From: a virus
DNA length: 28,995 nucleotides
IMG/VR virus record: IMGVR_UViG_3300009537_000127
Span: 1 to 28,995 of that record
Strand: one strand, 5' to 3'
Shown in pieces: positions 23,234 to 28,995 of the stretch (its first letter is position 1; every line of letters starts with the position of its first letter). The position numbers and the translations under genes were made by a program. The notes below the pieces were generated by a model. That model did not search any database and was not told the DNA's origin. It worked only from the letters and a program-made list of their open reading frames with translations.

Positions 23234-24366
23234 GCCGCCTCCTCGAGACGAGTGACGAGTTCCTGTAGGGACGTAAGGTCTGGTTCGAGACCCGTTGCGT
23301 CTTCTAAGACCTCGAGTTGGTCACATAGTTGCTGCGCCTCTGTTTGCATGTACTCGCAACGAGTCTTGGACAGCGGGCTCTTTTCGGTCTCGTAGCGGTC
23401 GAGCTCGTCAAGACGTTCGCTGACTGTTTTCAAGATGTCTTCGACCAACCAGGCTTGGCACTTGGGTCTGGCTTTGAACAACTCGACTTCGATGTCGCCA
23501 TCTTCCCAGCCGTTCCAGCGTAGAACACTGACAGCCAACAACAGGCCTACGCCCCAGTTCAACCATTGGTTCTGGGATGCCTTCTTGACCAGACCGGCCA
23601 GGTCTTCGTCCAGGTCGAGGTTGGAGGGGTCGTGTAGGGCCGGGTTGTACAGCCTCTTTCTTGCGTGCTCTTCGCTCACCCACGATACTGAAGCTGCATC
23701 GTGGAATAGCTTACGGCCCCGTTGGTCCTTCCTTCCGCCCCCGTTGGTTTGTGGTGCAATCAGACCGAAGACCGCGTCCCCGTACTCGTCTTCGGTATAG
23801 GCGCCAATTGTTGGGGGGAGTTGTTGGTCGTCCTCTTCTCTCTTGTCAGGAATTCGGACAGCGAGGCCCAGGTCATAAAAGGCCTGAAACCAAGAACCGT
23901 CCACAGACAAGACTCGGTTTTCGAGCCTGAAGATGAACTGCTCTGGTACCCGGTTCGGTGTGCGGACACCGTGTGCCCCGTAGACAGGGCGAGCCCTCCC
24001 CGCTTCGAATTCAGCGGTCAGGTCGTATCCCGGGGCATACAGAGCGTAGGCACTACGCTCGAGTAGTTCGCGTAGTGCCGAGACGTTGGTGTTCGTGTAC
24101 ACGAACAGGGGTCGAGCGGTCTTTGCTCGGGCCGGGATGAACTTCTCTTCGGGGAAGAAGACCTTTCGAGCATTCAACGCAGCCCAATCCAAGGCCTTGT
24201 AGTTGTCTGTGCTCTCAATCAGGCGTAGTACATGCTCGGGGAAATGGTGTTGGGCTACGGTGATGGCGAGGGCCCAGTGCTTACCGTTCGTAGCGTAGAC
24301 AGCGTCGCCATCAGATATCAAGTACGCGTCGCCCAAAAGGTCTTGTACCTCTTCGGTAAACCGCAT
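23221..24366 (-). CDS. Unknown replication-module protein (381 aa)
   Basis: This protein lies between the SSB-like gene and the polymerase gene, overlapping the latter by 13 nt. The first 60 residues look alpha/beta ('DAYLISDGDAVYATNGKHWALAITVAQHHFPEHVLRLIES'). The middle has beta segments including 'EQFIFRLENRVLSVDGSWFQAFYDLGLAVRIP' and a Gly-rich 'APQTNGGGRKDQRGRK'. The last 130 residues are helical and acidic, with heptad-like leucines, 'LVEDILKTVSERLDELDRYETE' and 'LCDQLEVLEDATGLEPDLTSLQELVTRLEEA', probably a coiled coil. No catalytic motif is seen. Position suggests a replisome accessory such as a clamp, loader or processivity factor, without direct evidence. It starts after a hairpin with GGGGG before the ATG. 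Confidence 0.6.
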   Translation of the reverse strand: MRFTEEVQDLLGDAYLISDGDAVYATNGKHWALAITVAQHHFPEHVLRLIESTDNYKALDWAALNARKVFFPEEKFIPARAKTARPLFVYTNTNVSALRELLERSAYALYAPGYDLTAEFEAGRARPVYGAHGVRTPNRVPEQFIFRLENRVLSVDGSWFQAFYDLGLAVRIPDKREEDDQQLPPTIGAYTEDEYGDAVFGLIAPQTNGGGRKDQRGRKLFHDAASVSWVSEEHARKRLYNPALHDPSNLDLDEDLAGLVKKASQNQWLNWGVGLLLAVSVLRWNGWEDGDIEVELFKARPKCQAWLVEDILKTVSERLDELDRYETEKSPLSKTRCEYMQTEAQQLCDQLEVLEDATGLEPDLTSLQELVTRLEEAACAS

Positions 24367-24377
24367 GTTGCCCCCGA

Positions 24378-24403
24378 GCGGAGGAGCCCGAAGGCTCCTC
24401 CGC
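24378..24403 (-). terminator. 11-bp stem UUCG hairpin between two leftward genes
   Basis: On the leftward transcript the sequence is GCGGAGGAGCC-UUCG-GGCUCCUCCGC, a perfect 11-bp stem with UUCG loop. It lies in the 44-nt gap after the zinc-rich gene (stop at 24411) and before the 381-residue gene (start 24366). No U-tract follows; the stem is followed by the GGGGG ribosome binding site of the next gene. It may be a partial terminator, an RNA-processing or mRNA-stability element that sets relative expression, or a barrier for 3' exonucleases. It closely resembles the hairpin at 13490-13511 in loop and design. Confidence 0.55.
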
Positions 24404-24410
24404 TATGTTG

Positions 24411-25631
24411 TCAACGTCGACGGAAGCGCGAACGGTTGAAGGCCCGCGACCGTTCGGTAGTTGGCTGCTCTTCGAATGGGTTGTCTCGCTCCAGCACCTT
24501 GGCCTGGGCCTTGAGCACGGCCTGGACGTAGGCTTCGTCGTTGTCGAACTTGTCCCGGTCCACGTACTCGGGCCGGAGCAGGTGCTCGAAGTCGACGGGA
24601 GTCAGGAGCTCGTCGATTTCCTTTTCATCGCACCCGTGCTCTTCGAGCTCGTCGATGAGGCTCATACTCGGGAACGCGTCGGCGTTGAAGTTGTAGTCTC
24701 GGTAGGTCTTCGACCCATCGCGTGACAACTTGCCACTGCACGTGATCTTCAGCGACATGTCGAACATGGTGCGCCGACGAATCGGGTTCTCGTCCGTACT
24801 CTGGACTTCGTTGTCCGCATCGTCGATGGCAATCCAGACCTCGAGGGGCAGAGCCGTGCGCTCACACTTCGGGCACAGGTACTCTTCTTGTGTCCACTCC
24901 TCGAGGCGCAAGCCCTCTTCAGCGTTGACGATGGTTGTAATCAAGTCCTCGTCAACGTCTCGCTCCTCCCCGTCCCACTCGAGGATGCAGTACTCACCAC
25001 ACTCAGCGCAGAGGAAACCGATGGTGATGGCCGTATACAGGTTGCCCTTGGAGTCAATAGCCGAAGCCATGAGCTCTTCATTCAGGGTGACCAGCGGCTC
25101 CATTCCCTTGTCCGACTGGTCCCACTTCTTCCGGCCACCGAAGTACCGGGCTGAGACCTCACGGTCCTTGCTCGAACAGTACTTGCAAGAACGACCGCGT
25201 CGAAACTTGGGCACTCGGTCATCCGAGGCGCAGCGCTTGCCCACCTTCCTCTTCTTGTTGTTCTTTCCGGTTTCCTCCACAATGTGAAAATACCGGTAGT
25301 CCATCATCTCGAGATAGGACCGGAAGCGTGGGTACAGGTTCTTTCGGTCCTCGTCGTCGCGACCTGCACGGTCGTAGAAGTAGCAGTAGACACACTTGCC
25401 ATCAAAGACCGGGATGTCGGACGTGCATCGACGGTCCCTGGACTTCACGCGGTGATGGTTGGCCATGAAGAACCCGTTCTCGCCCGGATCGATGATCCGA
25501 CCTCGGGCAGAAGGTTCGTCGATGTCCATCTTGTAGTTGTCAAAGTCCCAGGGGTCGCGGTCTTCCCACTCGGGGGTCTTCTTGACTTCAGCGGCCTTCT
25601 TGCGGAAATTGCGAAATGCGTTGGGAGGCAT
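24411..25631 (-). CDS. Multi-zinc-site protein, candidate single-stranded DNA-binding protein
   Basis: This 406-residue protein lies between the primase and polymerase genes. Residues about 55-85 contain H59/H60, C69, C80 and C83. That gives H-x8-C-x10-C-x2-C, close to the H-x12-C-x9-C-x2-C zinc site of T4 gp32-type SSBs. More cysteine sets follow: C134 with C149-x2-C152, C208-x2-C211-x3-C215, and C253-x2-C256. The N-terminus (FRNFRKKAAEVKK) is basic and the region about 330-390 is acidic. Unlike gp32 and bacterial SSB, the C-terminus is basic (FNRSRFRRR). The SSB assignment rests on position and the first zinc site only; an RNA/DNA-binding accessory is the alternative. The start overlaps the primase gene by 44 nt. 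Confidence 0.55.
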   Translation of the reverse strand: MPPNAFRNFRKKAAEVKKTPEWEDRDPWDFDNYKMDIDEPSARGRIIDPGENGFFMANHHRVKSRDRRCTSDIPVFDGKCVYCYFYDRAGRDDEDRKNLYPRFRSYLEMMDYRYFHIVEETGKNNKKRKVGKRCASDDRVPKFRRGRSCKYCSSKDREVSARYFGGRKKWDQSDKGMEPLVTLNEELMASAIDSKGNLYTAITIGFLCAECGEYCILEWDGEERDVDEDLITTIVNAEEGLRLEEWTQEEYLCPKCERTALPLEVWIAIDDADNEVQSTDENPIRRRTMFDMSLKITCSGKLSRDGSKTYRDYNFNADAFPSMSLIDELEEHGCDEKEIDELLTPVDFEHLLRPEYVDRDKFDNDEAYVQAVLKAQAKVLERDNPFEEQPTTERSRAFNRSRFRRR

Positions 25632-26700
25632 GGTTCTCTCTTTTCCAGGCGGTATTCAGCGTTCTTGTTGCTAGTTGTGCGAGGGTCTTTGCGTTTTTGA
25701 CCATGTAGTCGACTTCTTCTCTCGTCAGGTCATCTGGGCTCGTGCCGTTAGGCTTTTGAGTGTATGGGTCTTCGTCAGTCCACCCCGGGTACAGACAGAG
25801 GTAGGTTCGGCCAAGCTTGAACAGGTGCTCGCTAATCTTCACAGCTGCGCAGTACCCGCGTTCGTCTGGCCAGCTCTTCCCAGGCTCGTGGTCCAGCATC
25901 ACGTAGTAGGGACCGCGGAGCTTCCCGAGCAGCAAGCGCTGTGAACGAGTCAGCGAGTAGCCCATGAGGGCGACTACATCCTCGAACCCGAGCTGCCGAA
26001 GCCACATGCGGGCCTTGAAGCCCTCCACGATGATGAGTGGACCACGTTCGGTTGGCTTGTAGAAGCGTTTGGGGAACACTTCGTCGTAGCCATACAAGTG
26101 CTCTCGGTTAGCTGGTCTGTAGCTGTCAACCAGGTCACAGAGCTCACCGCCCGTACCGTTCTTGGCACGGTCTTTGTCGGTGTCGTACACCTTATACCGG
26201 GGAATCGCGCCGTCTTCACAAGCACGTCCGCTAATGGCGACCAGTCGGCCCATGTAGTCACGAATAGGGAAGGTGATTCGGTCGTGTACTTGGTCGTACC
26301 CGACGTCGTGTTGTCTGAGTGTTTCCTCCGTGAATCCCTGTTCTAGGAGTTGCAAAGGGCAACGGTCGTACGCGGCGAGTATGTACTCAGGAAGGGTTGT
26401 TACTTCTGGAGGTCGAACAACCTTTTCTCGAACTCTGTACTTGCGAGAGACTGGTGGTTGGAGGTTGAGCTCCTTGACCAGTCTGTCAACCTGTTTCCGT
26501 GTAAGGCCCAGATGACCTAGGAGCCGGACGATGCCGCCCCCCGTGTGGCAGGCAAAGCAAGTCCAGACTCCGTAGCGGAGGCTGATGACAAACGTGCGAC
26601 CATGTCCGCAGAGCGGACAATCAGCCCGGAGGTCATCGTCTCCCGTAGCTTTCGTGTTCTTGAGGTACTTATCGGCGAGTCGCCGTACCTGCGCTTCCAT
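25588..26700 (-). CDS. dnaG: DnaG-type primase (CHC2 zinc finger and TOPRIM)
   Basis: This 370-residue protein makes RNA primers for lagging-strand synthesis. The zinc-binding domain has C28-x2-C31 ... C48-x2-C51 with 'GVWTCFACHTGGGIVRLLG'. The catalytic core shows 'RITFPIRDYMGRLVAISGR', the DnaG 'FPI.d..G..vg..gR' signature. TOPRIM follows: LIIVEGF with E226 and VMLDHEPG with D270 and E272. The second TOPRIM acid is therefore E where D-x-D is normal. There is no helicase domain, in contrast to T7 gp4; the helicase is the adjacent gene, whose stop shares a base with this ATG (TGATG). It is shorter than cellular DnaG (about 580), lacking the helicase-binding domain. Confidence 0.9.
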   Translation of the reverse strand: MEAQVRRLADKYLKNTKATGDDDLRADCPLCGHGRTFVISLRYGVWTCFACHTGGGIVRLLGHLGLTRKQVDRLVKELNLQPPVSRKYRVREKVVRPPEVTTLPEYILAAYDRCPLQLLEQGFTEETLRQHDVGYDQVHDRITFPIRDYMGRLVAISGRACEDGAIPRYKVYDTDKDRAKNGTGGELCDLVDSYRPANREHLYGYDEVFPKRFYKPTERGPLIIVEGFKARMWLRQLGFEDVVALMGYSLTRSQRLLLGKLRGPYYVMLDHEPGKSWPDERGYCAAVKISEHLFKLGRTYLCLYPGWTDEDPYTQKPNGTSPDDLTREEVDYMVKNAKTLAQLATRTLNTAWKRENHASQRISQFPQEGR

Positions 26701-28073
26701 CAGCGAACCTTCATTGCCGCCCGACGTCTCTTGAAGTCACCTGGACGGAACCCGCCTCGGTGGATTGAGGACTTCTCTGCCTGAGGATGTTTGACTCCAT
26801 TTCTCTTCTTGCTTTCTTCGGATTCCTCCTCAGCTTGTTCGTAGCCTTCGACCCAGTCGGCCTTGGTGTCTAGTTGGACCCCAAAGTCTTGGCAGAGTTT
26901 GCCGTTGATGGTCATTGCTAGTCCTCGTCTGACATTGCGGCCTTCATTGACGATGATCGCAATCTTGTCTTCAGCGTCGTTGGCAATGACTCGGAGGGCT
27001 AGGTCAACGCGACGAGTGATGTGGTCACTCCAAGCGTGCTCGGTTGATGACTTGCCGCGCGACTTGTCCCCTTCACGATTTGCATGACCGCACATGATGA
27101 GTGGTTTCTTGAGCTTCTTCTTGTGGTAATCGCAGAGTTGGTCGACTGCTCGGGCGACGAACAGATGTTGCTTCGAGAGACTTCTGCTCTGAGCCGCGGC
27201 CGCATCAGCCAAGGCCTTGAAGTAGTCGTGAATGACTACGTCCGGGTTGTACTCCTCGACCTTGGCCTTGTATGCATCGATTTCTCCGCTTACGTCTGTG
27301 ATGATGAACTTCCCGGACTTGTACAGCTCGTCGATCACCTCTTCGAGGGCAGCCAGGTCTTCGTCTGAGACCTTGCCTCCTGTGAAGTCGGACCAGTCGA
27401 GCTGTGCTTCCATCGCGAGCGCTCGAAGCTCGATTTCCTCGATGGTCATCTCGCTGGTAAAGAACAGGACACGCAATCCCATCCTGACCAGGTAGAGGGC
27501 GATGCAGAGCAAAATCCAGGTCTTGCGGCTCTTCTGGCGACCGTAGAAGTAGATGACGTTTCCGGGACAGATACCCCAGGTTTCGTTGTTGAAGTGCTCC
27601 CAAGGCCACCTGTAGCCGAGTAGACCCGCGCCCTCGCGGAGACGTTCTACCAAGCGCAAGGTTCGGTCTTTGTCTGCTCCTACGACGTAGTCGTTCGCTC
27701 CATCTTGGTTACTGACGTTGACGCGGTCTGCAATTTTGACCAGCAGGCTCTTTGCTTCCCATGGGTCGATGGCGTTCTTCTCAGCAATGCTGGTCAGGCC
27801 TCCGTCGATCTCTCCTCCGAGCTTGATGGTCTTCAGCTCGTGAACAATGGCGTCGACACTGTCACCGGATGGGTTGTGGTCGTAGCCAGGAGCAAGGGAT
27901 GAGAAGTGTTCTAGTGTCGGGACTTCGTGAAAACGTTCGTGATGGTCACTGATGAGGTCCCAATAGACGCCCGCTTCGTCGTCTAGGAGTTCTGGTCGGG
28001 CCCCACAGCGAATTGCCTCGAGGTAGTCACGAGATTCCAGCACGGCCGCAACCAGTGCCAGACCATGATGCAT
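26700..28073 (-). CDS. dnaB: DnaB-like replicative helicase
   Basis: This 457-residue protein has an N-terminal helical domain (about 1-100, MHHGLALVAAVLESRDYLEAI), then a RecA-like ATPase. Walker A is G178-R-Q-K-S-R183-K184-T185. The usual glycine before KT is arginine, a variation within phage DnaB-like proteins of the 'SMKTW' kind. 'FFTSEMT' (E208) fits the DnaB catalytic motif, 'PDVVIHDYFKAL' (D283) is Walker B, and 'KKPLIMCGHANREG' and 'RRVDLALRV' follow in order. It unwinds DNA at the fork and works with the adjacent primase. GGAGG lies 4 nt before the ATG in a palindrome. It is the first gene after a 125-nt gap with a promoter candidate. The C-terminus is basic (FKRRRAAMKVR). Confidence 0.88.
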   Translation of the reverse strand: MHHGLALVAAVLESRDYLEAIRCGARPELLDDEAGVYWDLISDHHERFHEVPTLEHFSSLAPGYDHNPSGDSVDAIVHELKTIKLGGEIDGGLTSIAEKNAIDPWEAKSLLVKIADRVNVSNQDGANDYVVGADKDRTLRLVERLREGAGLLGYRWPWEHFNNETWGICPGNVIYFYGRQKSRKTWILLCIALYLVRMGLRVLFFTSEMTIEEIELRALAMEAQLDWSDFTGGKVSDEDLAALEEVIDELYKSGKFIITDVSGEIDAYKAKVEEYNPDVVIHDYFKALADAAAAQSRSLSKQHLFVARAVDQLCDYHKKKLKKPLIMCGHANREGDKSRGKSSTEHAWSDHITRRVDLALRVIANDAEDKIAIIVNEGRNVRRGLAMTINGKLCQDFGVQLDTKADWVEGYEQAEEESEESKKRNGVKHPQAEKSSIHRGGFRPGDFKRRRAAMKVR

Positions 28074-28077
28074 GGGT

Positions 28078-28087
28078 CCTCCGGAGG
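28078..28087 (-). promoter_or_regulatory. Self-complementary ribosome binding site of the helicase gene
   Basis: The sequence CCTCCGGAGG is a perfect palindrome, and its second half is the GGAGG Shine-Dalgarno element 4 nt before the helicase ATG. A second short inverted repeat, CTCCG-N7-CGGAG, lies at 28103-28119 in the same 5' leader. Either could let the leader hide the ribosome binding site by pairing, including between the two CTCCG/CGGAG units. This is a structural observation; regulation is inferred. Confidence 0.4.
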
Positions 28088-28152
28088 CAGCTCTACACCA
28101 AACTCCGCTGTTGTCGGAGAGGTGAAACAGGTTGTAGACAGTCAGCCTACCT

Positions 28153-28182
28153 AGCCTAATGTGAGGTGGGCGTGCAGGTCAA
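28153..28182 (-). promoter_or_regulatory. Candidate sigma70-type promoter for the leftward replication genes
   Basis: Read leftward, TTGACC (28177-28182) is followed after 18 nt by TAGGCT (28153-28158). A second TAGGCT follows at 28144-28149. TTGACC matches the -35 consensus in 5 of 6 bases; TAGGCT keeps only the TA...T positions of the -10. It is in the largest intergenic gap of the leftward block (28074-28198), upstream of the helicase, where a promoter would be expected. The -10 is weak, so phage-modified or other host sigma recognition is possible. Confidence 0.4.
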
Positions 28183-28198
28183 CGCTTGTGCTGGAAGT

Positions 28199-28534
28199 CT
28201 AGGTGTTTCCCGGAAAATCAATACCGAGATCATCGTCTAAGCCGGCCTCTCCATTGAACAAATCCTCCTCTGGGAACTCATCTAGGCCGGCTTCGTCTGG
28301 TCGAAGAGTGTACAACTCGATCAAGTCCTGCTCGAGTGAGCGAGAGAGCATCTCGAGCAACTTGAGGCTTCTCGGACTCCAGGTCGCGAGGATGCATGTG
28401 GCGTAGGATATACCTCCCCGGTCCATCAACGAGAGACGGGCCATGGTTCTGGGTTCGGGGCCGATGAGCACGGCACGAACCTCACCAACCGCTACGCGGT
28501 CACAGACCAGAGGCTTCGGGATCTTCGTGCTCAT
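28199..28534 (-). CDS. Hypothetical protein with acidic C-terminal tail
   Basis: This 111-residue protein starts 3 nt after the stop of the previous gene with GAGG upstream. The first 75 residues are a compact alpha/beta-type sequence ('DRVAVGEVRAVLIGPEPRTMARLSL', 'SLKLLEMLSRSLEQDLIELYTL'). The last 35 residues are very acidic, with two similar pieces (AGLDEFPEEDLF and AGLDDDLGIDFPG). Acidic tails of this kind occur in DNA-mimic or protein-interaction partners, but the family is not recognised. It is the last gene before the helicase leader region. Confidence 0.55.
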   Translation of the reverse strand: MSTKIPKPLVCDRVAVGEVRAVLIGPEPRTMARLSLMDRGGISYATCILATWSPRSLKLLEMLSRSLEQDLIELYTLRPDEAGLDEFPEEDLFNGEAGLDDDLGIDFPGNT

Positions 28535-28537
28535 CGA

Positions 28538-28921
28538 CTAGTCCTCGACCAAGTGAGGGAAGAAGCGTTGAAGAGTTTCTTCCAACGCGGTCGCAGCTTC
28601 TTCGATGGAAATTCTCTTCGCTTCTTGGAATGCGTCCGCACGTTCTTCGACCGAGAGGCCGCACGGAAGACTGCACCAGGCTGTGGCCTCTGCTTTTTCC
28701 ATCGCGTACTGGGTTGACATCCCGGCGCTGATGGAGATGCCAACATAGGCGGGGTGTTCAGGAAGAGCCAAGTCGTTGATGGCACGTTCGTGCCGTTTCT
28801 CATGTAGAGGGATCTCCTCGCCGCGAGGATGGTCTTTGACCGAGGCTCGTGTGATCGAACCGACTGTTCCTCCGCGAAGGCGTCGGACCCTCGGCGGCTT
28901 TCCGTCGTCATTTCTGCTCAT
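28538..28921 (-). CDS. Hypothetical phage protein (127 aa) of the early region
   Basis: GGGAGA lies before the ATG, which overlaps the previous stop by ATGA. The N-terminal 45 residues are basic and Gly/Pro-containing (GKPPRVRRLRGGTVGSI). The conserved-looking core is 'AYVGISISAGMSTQYAMEKAEATAWCSLPCGLSVEERADAFQEA', a strand, then a helix, then 'slPC...ee...af'. A C-terminal amphipathic helix (ISIEEAATALEETLQRFFPHLV) follows. The 'Vgis.g.t..y..e...a..slPc' pattern recurs in small phage proteins near replication genes, but I know no assigned function. A parallel frame of similar length at 28531-28911 has Ser/Arg-rich, non-protein-like composition and is rejected. Confidence 0.6.
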   Translation of the reverse strand: MSRNDDGKPPRVRRLRGGTVGSITRASVKDHPRGEEIPLHEKRHERAINDLALPEHPAYVGISISAGMSTQYAMEKAEATAWCSLPCGLSVEERADAFQEAKRISIEEAATALEETLQRFFPHLVED

Positions 28922-28995
28922 GACTCGTTCTCCCGGATAGACACGCCTGGATTGCGGGTCTTGACTTCGGTTCGGTACTTGAGTGCGGTTTCTTC
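28918..28995 (-). CDS. 3' end of a leftward gene (partial, runs off the window)
   Basis: The complement of the window end is open in one frame for 25 residues, with 'ALKYRTEVKTRNPGVSIREN' near the end. The stop TGA overlaps the next ATG as ATGA. The overlap type matches the rest of the leftward block, so this is likely a real gene of the same operon. Too little is present to identify it. Confidence 0.55.
   Translation of the reverse strand, partial: EETALKYRTEVKTRNPGVSIRENES

Overview
The window is part of the genome of a tailed, probably contractile-tail (myovirus-like) bacteriophage of unknown bacterial host. The evidence is a block of rightward virion genes (baseplate J-like protein, baseplate/tail proteins, tail fibres) facing a block of leftward DNA-replication and recombination genes (DnaB-like helicase, primase, zinc-rich SSB-like protein, family A DNA polymerase, RecA, nucleases, ThyX-like protein). 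There is no integrase, no rRNA, no recognisable tRNA and no host metabolic operon. Base composition looks to be in the mid-50s % G+C by eye. Nothing in the sequence fixes the host beyond 'a bacterium'.

Left part (1-13488, rightward). The 3' end of an unknown gene is followed by a baseplate J-like protein. Next come a 196-residue structural protein, a beta-propeller-like protein, a 1080-residue baseplate/tail protein with fibre-like repeats, a 60-residue protein, a tail-end protein and two paralogous tail-fibre-like proteins. The fibre-like pair shares a domain present in three copies. A 120-residue helical protein closes the block. Most junctions are short gaps or stop/start overlaps (TAGTG, TTGA, TGATG). 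One interruption at 2638-3076 is a pair of small leftward genes encoding Cys-rich, probably zinc-binding proteins, antisense to the virion operon.

The two blocks converge at 13490-13511, a perfect 9-bp stem hairpin filling the 29-nt gap between the two stop codons.

Right part (13518-28995, leftward). Genes are tightly packed, many with ATGA overlaps. In transcription order they are: a partial gene and two small proteins of unknown role, then a 125-nt gap with a candidate sigma70-type promoter. After the gap come the DnaB-like helicase, CHC2/TOPRIM primase, zinc-rich SSB candidate, a second hairpin, an unknown 381-residue protein, DNA polymerase with 3'-5' exonuclease, a 44-residue Lys/Glu-rich protein and RecA. 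The block ends with an Hjc-like PD-(D/E)XK nuclease, a tandem-duplicated Cas4/RecB-like Fe-S nuclease, two unknown proteins, a two-domain ThyX-like protein with unusual insertions, a RusA-like resolvase and two proteins with SAP-like segments. Together this is a near-complete phage replisome with its own homologous recombination and junction-resolving enzymes.

The most unusual items are the internally duplicated Cas4-like nuclease whose N-terminal copy has lost active-site residues but kept the four cysteines, the ThyX-like protein carrying a DnaJ-style zinc motif, two different Holliday-junction-resolvase-type nucleases in one operon, and the antisense zinc-protein pair inside the virion genes. 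All assignments come from reading motifs by eye; no database search was run.
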